From: Patescibacteria group bacterium
Lineage (GTDB): Bacteria; Patescibacteriota; Microgenomatia; UBA12405; JAHJSD01
DNA length: 22,941 bases
Direction: 5' to 3'
Assembly (NCBI GenBank): GCA_018830585.1
Contig: JAHJSD010000044.1
Location: 1-22,941, forward strand
The notes under the pieces are model-generated. The model saw nothing but the letters and a program-made list of their open reading frames with translations. It did not search any database and was not told the origin of the DNA. Each line of letters opens with the position of its first letter. Within the stretch, counting starts at the first letter, position 1. The translations under genes and the position numbers were made by a program. Positions 13,769 through 21,110 of this stretch are shown piece after piece.

Positions 13769-14031
13769 ATAGTCAATAGACTTTTTGTGCTTTAGTCATT
13801 CTGATTCCGACGTAACGTTGGGGGAAAAGTTTCTGCTCGTTGGCAAGGGGAGAGGCAGACAGCGTAGCTCTGTTTTCCCGTCATCCTGATCTCCCTCGGG
13901 GAGAGAAGGATCCCTTTAGGGACAGCAAGCAGTAGGGGTTGAAGCGTCCTCTGTGCCTGAGTCATAGGGGTGGTCAGGGGTATCATAATTTGCAAAACAT
14001 TAGTCATTATTATTTTTTAATAAATTTTAAT
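13769..14031. other. Repeat-bearing spacer before the small Gly-rich gene
   Basis: 263 bp with an R2 hairpin repeat at 13879-13913 and otherwise unrecognised sequence. An in-frame upstream extension of the next gene (from 13939) is possible but reads through spacer sequence. Confidence 0.5.
13879..13913. repeat. Dispersed hairpin repeat R2, copy d
   Basis: cgtcatcctgatctccctcg then gggagagaaggatcc. Compare 5485-5520 and 6795-6828; outer sequence and stem are conserved, loop differs. Confidence 0.7.
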
Positions 14032-14325
14032 ATGGATGGAGATCAAGGCGGTGGGGCAGAACATGATTTGGGGGTAGATTTAGCGAAATTAGGTATAAGT
14101 GTGGGAGGAAAAAACGTAGAAAAAGGAAAGGCCACAGCCTCTCCGGTGGGGGTGACGCCAGTTCAGGTCGGGGAGGGAACACCGCCAGTTGAAGGAATAC
14201 AAGGCCCAATAAAAAGCATCCCGGTACCAGCAGGCAAGAGACATCCCTCTGAGGTTGTCGACGGAGTTTTGAAACGCCAGGAAAAGAAATGGCATAGAGA
14301 CGCGGATAAAAGAATCGGCTGGTAA
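14032..14325 (+). CDS. Small hypothetical Gly/Val/Pro-rich protein
   Basis: 97 residues from ATG 14032 (MDGDQGGGAEHDLGVDLAKL), chosen because upstream codons lie in spacer sequence. The N-terminus is acidic and glycine-rich, the middle is low-complexity Val/Pro/Gly (about 35-67), and the C-terminus is a charged helix (VVDGVLKRQEKKWHRDADKR). No signal peptide or membrane segment is visible. It looks largely disordered. Codon usage is similar to its neighbours and it is not repeat-derived, so it is probably a real lineage-specific gene. There is no visible ribosome-binding site; an AT-rich stretch (ttttaata) abuts the ATG. Function unknown. Confidence 0.5.
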   Translation: MDGDQGGGAEHDLGVDLAKLGISVGGKNVEKGKATASPVGVTPVQVGEGTPPVEGIQGPIKSIPVPAGKRHPSEVVDGVLKRQEKKWHRDADKRIGW

Positions 14326-14463
14326 GGGGTATAAGATTCGTTGTGCTAAGAATGGTAGTCCCTGGTGGCGGGTCTGAATTGCTTGATACAGAGCCTTTCG
14401 TGACTACGAGGACAAATAATTTTCTCATTCAGGCAGGTTAGCTTTTAAAACGGTTTTTAAATC

Positions 14464-15753
14464 ATGTTAGATCCGAAATTTGTCAGGGAGAATATAGACC
14501 AGGTCAAAGAAAATCTTAAAAAAAGAAATCTTGACCCGAAGTTAGCCGACCAGTGGTTGGATTTAGACCAAAAACGCCGGGAAATCACGGTTAAGATAGA
14601 AAACCTCAGGGCAAAAAGAAATCAGCTTACCGAACAAATCAAGAAAAACCCAAAAGATCAAGCTTTGCTTAAAGAAGCCAAAAAAATCAAACAAGACCTT
14701 CAGGATTTTGAAGCCCCTCTGCCCGATCTTGAAGCGGCCTGGCAGGATCTTTTATACCGCTTGCCTAATATCGCCGCCGAAGATATTCCTGTCGGCAAAG
14801 ATGATACTGAAAATGTAGTTATTAAAACTGTCGGCGACTTGCCCAAATTTGATTTTAAACCCCTGGACCACGTTGATTTGGGGGAAAAATTGGACATTAT
14901 CGATGTTAAAAAAGCCGGCCGGCTTTCCGGTTCCAGGTTCGGCTATTTTAAAAACGAAGCCGCTTTGCTGGAAATGGCTCTAATGTTTTACGCCTTTAAA
15001 AAACTGGCAGACAAGGGCTTTCATGCCATGATTCCTCCGGCAATGATCAAAAGTCAAACAGAATGGGCCTGCGGTTACGCCGATAACAAGAATCTTTTCA
15101 ACGCCTATTATTCCATTCCCGAAGACGACCTGATTTTTATCAGCAGTTCGGAACATTCGGTTGTGCCCTATCATGGCGGGGAAGTGCTTAATCCAAATAA
15201 TTTGCCGCTAAAATACGTTAATTTTTCTCCCTGTTTCCGGCGCGAGGCAGGCACATACGGCAAAGACACCCGGGGTTTGTTTAGAGTCCATTTTTTCAAC
15301 AAAGTGGAAATGAATATTTTTTCTCTGCCCGACTATCAGGTATCGGACCAAATTTGTCTTGAAATGCTTCAAAACGAAGAAGAGCTGGTTGGGGAGCTGG
15401 GTTTGTCTTATCAGGTTAAAAATTGCTGCGCCGGAGATTTGCCTCAGCCCAACAGAAGAATGTACGACCTTGAAGTTTGGTTTCCCGGCCAAAATGCCTA
15501 CCGTGAAACTCACTCCTGCAGTAATTGCGGCGATTATCAGGCCAGAAGATTAGATACTAAAACCGATTTTAAGGGCAAAAAAGAGTTTGTCCATATTTTA
15601 AACGCCACTATGGCCACCGACCGGCTGGTTCTGGCGATTCTCGAAAACTTCCAGCAGAAAGATGGGTCCGTTATTATCCCGGAGGTTTTACAGTCTTTGG
15701 TTGGTAAGGACAGGATTACAAGTTCCCCCCTTCACACCCCCGGGGTGGGTTAG
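14464..15753 (+). CDS. serS: Seryl-tRNA synthetase
   Basis: Charges tRNA-Ser and tRNA-Sec. 429 residues: the N-terminal long coiled-coil arm (about 25-100, RAKRNQLTEQIKKNPKDQAL) that grips the tRNA variable arm, then the class II core. Motif 2 is NFSPCFRREAGTYGKDTRGL and motif 3 ends HILNATMATDRLVLAILENF. The family's usual ending (GSVIIPEVLQSLVG) is present. The last residues (SSPLHTPGVG) and the TAG stop come from the flanking class-1 inverted repeat at 15733-15766, so the C-terminus was rewritten by insertion after the conserved fold. The ATG at 14464 opens the canonical MLDPKFVREN start. Confidence 0.95.
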   Translation: MLDPKFVRENIDQVKENLKKRNLDPKLADQWLDLDQKRREITVKIENLRAKRNQLTEQIKKNPKDQALLKEAKKIKQDLQDFEAPLPDLEAAWQDLLYRLPNIAAEDIPVGKDDTENVVIKTVGDLPKFDFKPLDHVDLGEKLDIIDVKKAGRLSGSRFGYFKNEAALLEMALMFYAFKKLADKGFHAMIPPAMIKSQTEWACGYADNKNLFNAYYSIPEDDLIFISSSEHSVVPYHGGEVLNPNNLPLKYVNFSPCFRREAGTYGKDTRGLFRVHFFNKVEMNIFSLPDYQVSDQICLEMLQNEEELVGELGLSYQVKNCCAGDLPQPNRRMYDLEVWFPGQNAYRETHSCSNCGDYQARRLDTKTDFKGKKEFVHILNATMATDRLVLAILENFQQKDGSVIIPEVLQSLVGKDRITSSPLHTPGVG

Positions 15754-15766
15754 GTTGACACCTAGG
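15733..15766 (+). repeat. Left inverted repeat of the RAYT unit (class-1 copy F)
   Basis: cacaccccc-ggggtgggttaggttgacacctagg. Overlaps the last six codons and the stop of serS. Confidence 0.9.
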
Positions 15767-15789
15767 CAATTTTGATCTATTTTTAAATA

Positions 15790-16461
15790 GTGGCCTATCG
15801 CAAGGAAGTATTTTCTATTGGGCAGTATTATCATTTATATAATCGTGGTATTGCCAAGCAGCCGATTTTCTTTTCTCGAAAAGATTATCAAAGGGCTATA
15901 GAGCTGATTATTTATTATTCTTACCGCAATCCCTCGTTGAGGTTTTCTCACTACAAGAGGCTGCCAAAAGAAGAAAAAGAAAAATATTTGCAGAACTTGA
16001 AAAAAAGTTCTAAAAACCAGACTAACATCCTTGCCTTTTGTTTTATGCCAAACCACTATCATTTTGTGATTCAGGAAATTGTCGAAAAAGGGCTGTCTAT
16101 TTTTTTGAGTAAGTTTCAAAATAGTTACGCTAAGTACATAAATACAAAATATGAAAGAACTGGTTCGCTATTTCAGTCAATGTTCAAGGCGGTGAGAATT
16201 GAATCAGAAGAACAATTAATCCACGTCTGCCGGTATGTGCACCTAAACCCTATTACTTCTTATCTTCTCAAAAACGATAGAGACTTGGAGACTTATAAGT
16301 GGGCATCATTTATGGACTGTCTTGGTAAAAGGAGCGGAATAATTGATACTCAACATCTCCTCAGATTCTATCCGTCGGTAGAAGAGCTCAAAAGTTTTAC
16401 TTATAATCAGGCCGATTATCAAAGATCATTGGAAGAGCTGCGGTACTTTTCTTTAGAATAA
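15790..16461 (+). CDS. REP-associated tyrosine transposase (RAYT, Y1_Tnp family)
   Basis: 223 residues starting at GTG 15790, the first start after the left inverted repeat. It shows the RAYT signature: N-terminal QYYHLYNRGIAKQPIFF (12-28), HUH motif H89-Y-H91 in CFMPNHYHFVIQ, then the helix with the catalytic tyrosine NSYAKYINTKYERTGSLFQ (111-129, probably Y113), and YVHLNPITS further on. RAYTs are single-copy relatives of IS200 transposases that nick single-stranded REP hairpins with a covalent 5'-phosphotyrosine. All catalytic residues are intact. Flanking class-1 inverted repeats are its likely substrates, and copies A-E its dispersed, non-autonomous derivatives. Confidence 0.92.
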   Translation: MAYRKEVFSIGQYYHLYNRGIAKQPIFFSRKDYQRAIELIIYYSYRNPSLRFSHYKRLPKEEKEKYLQNLKKSSKNQTNILAFCFMPNHYHFVIQEIVEKGLSIFLSKFQNSYAKYINTKYERTGSLFQSMFKAVRIESEEQLIHVCRYVHLNPITSYLLKNDRDLETYKWASFMDCLGKRSGIIDTQHLLRFYPSVEELKSFTYNQADYQRSLEELRYFSLE

Positions 16462-16472
16462 ACCTTGTCTAA

Positions 16473-16541
16473 CTTAGGTGTCAACCTAACCCACCCCGGG
16501 GGTGTGGACGGGTGTGGACGGGGGTGTGGGCGGGGTGTGGA
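16473..16541 (-). repeat. Right inverted repeat of the RAYT unit with tandem tail (class-1 copy G)
   Basis: 16473-16506 is the inverted 34-mer. 16507-16541 continues with gtgtgg-rich units (acgggtgtggacgggggtgt). It is the only class-1 copy in minus orientation and provides the apparent but spurious N-terminal extension of secA. Confidence 0.85.
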
Positions 16542-16566
16542 CCATTCATCCTATCATCCTATTTTG

Positions 16567-16572
16567 TATAAT
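16567..16572 (+). promoter_or_regulatory. -10 box of secA
   Basis: TATAAT with six bases to the ATG at 16579, so the predicted start site is the A of the start codon. No strong -35 is seen at 16-18 bp. It lies just outside the right end of the RAYT unit. Confidence 0.6.
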
Positions 16573-16578
16573 CTACCT

Positions 16579-19320
16579 ATGCTTAATTTTGTTAAAAAAC
16601 TTTTTGACTATAACGAAAAGGAGTTAAAGAGGCTGCAAAAAATAACCGACCAGGTTAATGTCTTGGAATCGGAAATCAAAAAGCTTTCCGACAAAGATTT
16701 GGCGGCAAAAACAAAAGAATTTAAAGAAAAGATAGCAGGCGGGGTCAATCCGCAAGAATTAATGCCCGAGACTTTTGCCGTGGTCAGGGAAGCGGCGATA
16801 AGGACTATCGGTCAGAGGCACTACGATGTTCAGCTGGTCGCCGGAGCGGCCATTTGGGAGGGTAAAATCGCTGAGCAGAAAACAGGAGAAGGAAAAACTT
16901 TAACCGCCACATTGCCTCTTTATCTTCGGGCTTTAGAAGGCAAAGGAACCCATCTGGTTACTGTCAACGACTACTTGGCTCGTAGAGATTCCGGCTGGAT
17001 GGGTCAAATTTTTAACTTCCTGGGTTTATCGGTTAGCTGTATCATTCCTTACCAGTCTTTTTTATATGATCCTGAATTTAAGATTACTGCCGACGATTCC
17101 AGACTGGTTCACTTAAAACCGATCGAAAGAAAAGAAGCTTATTTGTCCGATATTACCTACGGTACCAACAACGAATTTGGTTTTGACTACTTGCGCGACA
17201 ATATGGCCAGGGATTTAAACGAAGTAGTCCAAAGAGAACATTTTTTCGCCATTGTCGACGAGGTTGATTTTGCTTTGATCGATGAGGCCAGGACTCCGCT
17301 GATTATTTCCTCCCCCGAAAGCGAGGCGACCGAGAAATATTACCGTTTTGCCGAGCTTGCCTCAGAGCTTCTTTCCGGCAGTGATTTTGTTATTGACGAG
17401 AAAGCCAGAAGTGCTATGCTGACTGAATTCGGCATCCGTAAAGTTGAAAAAAAGTTGGGAGTTAGCAATTTGTATGAGGAAGATTTCGATACTATCCACT
17501 ATATTGAAAACTCCCTAAAGGCATCTGCCTTGTTTCAAAAGGACAAAGATTATGTGGTCAAGGACGGCCAGGTGCTGATTGTTGACGAGTTTACCGGCCG
17601 GCTAATGCATGGCCGCCGCTGGTCGGATGGATTGCATCAGGCGGTTGAGGCGAAGGAAGGAGTAACCATCCAAAGAGAGTCGAAAACCTGGGCGACAATC
17701 ACCTTTCAGAATTATTTTAGAATGTATCAAATTTTGTCGGGTATGTCGGCGACTTCCCTGACCGAGTCGGAAGAGTTTAAAAAGATATATGAGCTTGAAG
17801 TGATCGAAGTTCTTACTAATAAACCGGTTGACAGAACTGATTTTCCGGATGTGATCTATAAAACCCGGCGGGCGAAATATGCCGCTGTAGCCGCGGAAAT
17901 AGAAGATTGTTACCAAAGAGGCCAGCCGGTTTTGGTAGGCACTACCTCGATTGAGAATAACGAAATGGTCAGCCGGTATTTAAAAAAGAAGGGTGTTTCC
18001 CATCAGCTTTTAAACGCCAAACAGCATGAAAAAGAGGCGGGGATCATTTCCCAGGCAGGCAGATTAAAAGCGGTCACGGTGGCGACCAATATGGCTGGCC
18101 GGGGAGTGGACATAATTTTAGGCGGCGCGCCGCCTAAAAAAGTCAAAACTCAAAAGTCAAAACTCAAAAGTGAGAAAGAATCATTAATTAATTGGCAGGA
18201 AGAACATGACCAAATATTAGAATTGGGCGGGCTTCATGTTATCGGTACCGAAAGGCATGAAGCCAGAAGGATCGACAATCAGCTGCGGGGCCGTTCCGGA
18301 CGCCAAGGCGATCCCGGTTCTTCAAGATTTTTTGTTTCTCTGGAGGATGATCTAATGAGGATTTTCGGTGGCGAGAAGATTGCTTCGGTAATGAGCCGGT
18401 TTAATATGCCGGAAGACATGCCGATTAGTCACGCTATGGTCAGTAGAATGATCGAGCAGATCCAGATAAAGATCGAAGGCTTTAACTACGATATCCGCAA
18501 AGGTTTGGTTGAATTTGACGATATCGTTAATAAACAAAGAGAAATTATTTACCGACAAAGAAAGGAAATTCTGAAAAATTCTTCGGAAAATCCGGCTTGG
18601 TTAAAAGAAACGGTTTTGACCAAGCTCAAATCCGAAATAGCTTTAATTGTAGATTTAAGTTTAGATCCGGAAACGATGGCGCCTGATGCCGATAAAGTAG
18701 TGATCGCTTTTGCCGAGGTGATCCCGATAGAGGAAACCGAAGAAAGGGAAATAATAAAAAATCAGATTAAAGGTTTGAGCCGTGAAGTTGTTATTGAAAA
18801 GATTAACCGGATGGTTGAAGAACATTACCAGCAGAAAGAGGAGGAGTTAGGTAGTGAAATTTGCCGTGAAATTGAAAGGTCGGTTTTACTTTATACTTTA
18901 GACAATCTTTGGGTTGACCACTTGACCGCTTTAGAAAGTTTAAAACAAGGTGTCAGACTCAGGGGTTATGGTCAAAGAGACCCTCTGGTAGAGTACCGGA
19001 CCGAAAGCTTTGCCATGTTTAAACAACTGTTGGCCCGGATTGATTACCATGTAGTCAGGAGATTGTTTAGGGTTGAAGTAGTAAAAACTCCTCAGTCGAT
19101 TCCCGGTTCGGTGATCGAAGGCCGGGGCCAGATGATCGTTCCCCAGACTACCGGAAACTCGGATCAGCCTTCAGAACCAGTTATTGCTCAACCCGAAGTG
19201 AAACCAATTGTTTCCGGCGGTTTAAAACCTGGCCGCAACGACCCCTGCCCATGCGGAGCGACTAAATCGGATGGTACACCGAAAAAGTACAAACAATGTT
19301 GCTATCCAGAATTTGGTTAA
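16579..19320 (+). CDS. secA: Preprotein translocase ATPase SecA
   Basis: Motor that pushes secretory proteins through SecYEG at the inner membrane. 913 residues: N-terminal DEAD motor with Walker A TGEGKTLT (102-109) and Walker B IVDEVD (225-230), motif GTNNEFGFDYLRDN, the second motor domain with TNMAGRGVDIILGG and QLRGRSGRQGDPGSS, helical scaffold, and a C-terminal SEC-C zinc motif (DPCPCGATKSDGTPKKYKQC-C). That motif has extra residues between its cysteine pairs compared with the common CPCGSGKKYKxCC. I chose ATG 16579 (MLNFVKKLFDYNEKELK); the longer frame from 16465 adds 38 residues read from the RAYT inverted repeat. A heptamer repeat (18142-18169) encodes a KTQKSKLK insertion in a surface loop after GGAP. 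Confidence 0.96.
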   Translation: MLNFVKKLFDYNEKELKRLQKITDQVNVLESEIKKLSDKDLAAKTKEFKEKIAGGVNPQELMPETFAVVREAAIRTIGQRHYDVQLVAGAAIWEGKIAEQKTGEGKTLTATLPLYLRALEGKGTHLVTVNDYLARRDSGWMGQIFNFLGLSVSCIIPYQSFLYDPEFKITADDSRLVHLKPIERKEAYLSDITYGTNNEFGFDYLRDNMARDLNEVVQREHFFAIVDEVDFALIDEARTPLIISSPESEATEKYYRFAELASELLSGSDFVIDEKARSAMLTEFGIRKVEKKLGVSNLYEEDFDTIHYIENSLKASALFQKDKDYVVKDGQVLIVDEFTGRLMHGRRWSDGLHQAVEAKEGVTIQRESKTWATITFQNYFRMYQILSGMSATSLTESEEFKKIYELEVIEVLTNKPVDRTDFPDVIYKTRRAKYAAVAAEIEDCYQRGQPVLVGTTSIENNEMVSRYLKKKGVSHQLLNAKQHEKEAGIISQAGRLKAVTVATNMAGRGVDIILGGAPPKKVKTQKSKLKSEKESLINWQEEHDQILELGGLHVIGTERHEARRIDNQLRGRSGRQGDPGSSRFFVSLEDDLMRIFGGEKIASVMSRFNMPEDMPISHAMVSRMIEQIQIKIEGFNYDIRKGLVEFDDIVNKQREIIYRQRKEILKNSSENPAWLKETVLTKLKSEIALIVDLSLDPETMAPDADKVVIAFAEVIPIEETEEREIIKNQIKGLSREVVIEKINRMVEEHYQQKEEELGSEICREIERSVLLYTLDNLWVDHLTALESLKQGVRLRGYGQRDPLVEYRTESFAMFKQLLARIDYHVVRRLFRVEVVKTPQSIPGSVIEGRGQMIVPQTTGNSDQPSEPVIAQPEVKPIVSGGLKPGRNDPCPCGATKSDGTPKKYKQCCYPEFG
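18142..18169 (+). repeat. Heptamer tract inside secA
   Basis: gtcaaaa, ctcaaaa, gtcaaaa, ctcaaaa: four 7-bp units, or two exact 14-mers, at a loop between two conserved helicase motifs. Closely related to the (atcaaaa)4 tract in the HD gene. Confidence 0.8.
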
Positions 19321-19533
19321 GCGATAGATAAGCGGAGTCCTCCTGACTGGTTCGCTCTTCGAGCCGTGTACGAATAGTACCCGGAAGGCGAGAAGTAAGA
19401 ATGGGAGGACGGATCGGGGAAAAAATATGAAAAGTGCTGTTATCCAAAGTATGGCTAAAATAATTTACCCCAAGCGGTTCGGTGGGCTATAACCCTGAGC
19501 CTGTCGGTGGGTTGCTATCCGAAATTTGGTTAA
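19298..19533 (+). repeat. 23-bp direct repeat at secA 3' end and 190 bp downstream
   Basis: gttgctatcc-aga-atttggttaa (19298-19320, the last codons of secA) recurs as gttgctatcc-gaa-atttggttaa at 19511-19533, 21 of 23 identical. Between them lies repeat R3 copy a (19437-19508). Confidence 0.6.
19437..19508. repeat. Dispersed repeat R3, copy a
   Basis: ctgttatccaaagtatggct, then ...gcggttcggtgggctataac, ccctgagcctgtcgg. Parallels 21798-21875 over about 70 bp with scattered differences. The ccctgag-ttgtcgaagg part is also present near 4599-4617. Confidence 0.65.
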
Positions 19534-19540
19534 CTGTGGT

Positions 19541-19546
19541 TATAAT
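19541..19546 (+). promoter_or_regulatory. -10 box before the small membrane protein gene
   Basis: TATAAT 13 bases before ATG 19560, giving a leader of about seven bases. No clear -35. Confidence 0.4.
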
Positions 19547-19559
19547 GAAGTATTAATTT

Positions 19560-19895
19560 ATGGATGTTCTTGAATTTCTTAAACCAACGCGAAAAAAAGT
19601 TATAACGTTCATCCTCTTTAGGATATTAATGGTTTTACCTTATGTAATAATAGAACATTTTTATTTTGGTTCAAATGCCAATACCCCATTTTTTATACTC
19701 TCTGGATACTTAATTTTCTTTTTAACCAATGTCATTAGCCCACAAGGAATAGCAATAGGTTATCCAATAGCTTGTTTCCTTGTGAAAAAAATAGAAAAAG
19801 ATTATTTGAGGCTTTTGATTTTAATCTCTCTTTCCTTAGCGTGGTTGGTAATTCAAACCTTTGTGGTAGCGGGTTTCGTTGTACCGATATTGTAA
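19560..19895 (+). CDS. Small integral membrane protein, unknown function
   Basis: 111 residues, strongly hydrophobic, with a basic N-terminus (FLKPTRKK) and three or four membrane segments (about 14-31, 43-60, a weak one at 63-76, and 83-107). A positively charged loop KKIEKDYLR lies before the last helix. I do not recognise the family. AT-rich codons are more frequent than in neighbouring secA, which may hint at a different origin. It stands alone, with its own -10 and no partner in frame. Annotate as a hypothetical membrane protein. Confidence 0.6.
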   Translation: MDVLEFLKPTRKKVITFILFRILMVLPYVIIEHFYFGSNANTPFFILSGYLIFFLTNVISPQGIAIGYPIACFLVKKIEKDYLRLLILISLSLAWLVIQTFVVAGFVVPIL

Positions 19896-20052
19896 ATTAA
19901 ATCACTGTAAAGATGGTGAATGGCGGGTTAGTGATTTTTACCTGAGCTGTTATGATTTGAAAGGATCTTTTCAAAACCCCCAGATGTTGAGACGATAAGC
20001 CAAGTTGGAGCTTAGAGAAAATCCTGTTACTTACAACCAGGACAAAAAACCC

Positions 20053-20120
20053 TTGATTAGACTTCCAATTTCTTCTAACATCTTCTAATATATTCTCACT
20101 TCTTCTAATATTTTCTTAAA
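20053..20120 (+). promoter_or_regulatory. fic promoter region with 10-bp tandem array
   Basis: Five consecutive 10-mers (20071-20120) run directly into the fic ATG: tcttctaaca, tcttctaata, tattctcact, tcttctaata, ttttcttaaa. TTGATT (20053-20058) is 17 bp from TAACAT (20076-20081), which lies across the first two units. Another TAATAT (20106-20111) lies nine bases before the ATG. Unit number would change the distance between promoter and gene. Confidence 0.55.
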
Positions 20121-21110
20121 ATGCTGAAATACAAATATCAGGAAACCAAAAAAATCAGGAAGTTGTTGTTGGAGACAGAAGCCCTGAAAATAATTTTTGC
20201 GAGGGCTAAAGTTTTGCCGAGCGTGGAAGAGAGTTTACGCCGGGAGTCGCTTTTAAAGAGCGCTCTTTTCTCCGCCAAGGTTGAAGGCAACCCTCTTAGT
20301 TTAAAGCACCTTAAGATGGTTTCGAATAATGGCAACAGCGCTGATCTTAAAAAATTAGAAGTGTTTAATTTGTTGAAGGCTTATCGCTACATTCATAGTT
20401 CAAAAACGCCAAAAAAATTAAGCTTAATTTTGATTAAGAAATTGCATCAAATGGCAATCAAGGGTCTTTCGGGCGGGACTGGTAGGTTTCGGACCGAACC
20501 TCAGGCGATTTTTAACCAAGCCGGGGTCGCGGTTTACTTAGCCCCGGCGCCTTTTCGACTGCCAGAATTGATGAAAGAATTTGTTCAGTTAGCCAATAAT
20601 TTTAAAGATGAAATTCCCGTAAAGGCAGCCGTCCTCCAGTTTCTTTTTGAGAAAATCCATCCTTTTGCAGACGGCAACGGCCGGGTAGGAAGACTAATTT
20701 CAGCGCAGATTATGCAAAAGGCTGGCTACGGTTTCCGCGGCTTGGTTTCTGTCGAAGAGATAATCGATAGAAACAGGGAAGACTATTATCAGGCGCTGGA
20801 GCCTTCGCGAGACACCAATCCGTTTATAGAATTTTTTTTGGAATCTTTTGTCGAACAGGCGGGGTTGGTTCTTGATAAGTTGAATGAAAAAAAAGAGGAA
20901 TTTCCGGAAGACTCACTCTTGCTTCGCCGGCGGGAAATTCTGGAAATAATTAAAGATCATCCTTATTGCTCTTTTGATTTTATTTCCCGGCGCTTTCCCT
21001 TAGTTAATCCCAAGACTCTGCATAACGACTTAAAGCAACTCCGGGAAAAAGGATTTATAATTAAAGCAGGAAAAACAAGGGGGGTTACTTATAAGGCCGT
21101 AGGTAGATGA
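20121..21110 (+). CDS. Fic domain protein (class II, autoinhibited), probable AMP transferase
   Basis: 329 residues. The catalytic loop is HPFADGNGRVGR (180-191), an exact match to HxFxDGNGRxxR, which transfers AMP (or another nucleotide) to a hydroxyl of a target protein. An N-terminal inhibitory helix motif S51-AKV-E55-G fits (S/T)xxxE(G/N), placing it with class II Fic proteins that hold themselves inactive. The N-terminal region resembles the Fic_N domain. The C-terminal part (about 265-325) is a winged-helix-like segment (PYCSFDFISRRFPLVNPKTL). The target is unknown. The stop overlaps the start of the C39-like gene by four bases (atga), so the two are translated together. Confidence 0.88.
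   Translation: MLKYKYQETKKIRKLLLETEALKIIFARAKVLPSVEESLRRESLLKSALFSAKVEGNPLSLKHLKMVSNNGNSADLKKLEVFNLLKAYRYIHSSKTPKKLSLILIKKLHQMAIKGLSGGTGRFRTEPQAIFNQAGVAVYLAPAPFRLPELMKEFVQLANNFKDEIPVKAAVLQFLFEKIHPFADGNGRVGRLISAQIMQKAGYGFRGLVSVEEIIDRNREDYYQALEPSRDTNPFIEFFLESFVEQAGLVLDKLNEKKEEFPEDSLLLRRREILEIIKDHPYCSFDFISRRFPLVNPKTLHNDLKQLREKGFIIKAGKTRGVTYKAVGR

Larger units (their letters stand above)
15733..16506 (+). mobile_element. RAYT transposase unit bounded by 34-bp inverted repeats
   Basis: The left end (15733-15766) and right end (16473-16506, inverted) agree at 33 of 34 positions. Each contains cacaccccc-ggggtgggttaggttgacaccta, the class-1 repeat head. The transposase gene at 15790-16461 lies between them with 23 bp and 11 bp of spacer. 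The right end carries further gtgtggacggg-type units outside (16507-16541), equivalent to the tandem tagcacaccc units of copies A, C and E. The unit sits exactly between serS and secA. No target-site duplication is visible, as expected for HUH transposition. Confidence 0.85.

Noticed and set aside
13939..14031. Longer start for the small Gly-rich protein
   Set aside because: The extra 31 codons lie in spacer sequence next to an R2 repeat and add an unrelated composition; the ATG at 14032 is simpler, though not proven.
16465..16578. SecA start 38 codons upstream of ATG 16579
   Set aside because: The extra residues are read from the RAYT inverted repeat and its gtgtgg tail, resemble no SecA, and lie before the predicted transcription start.
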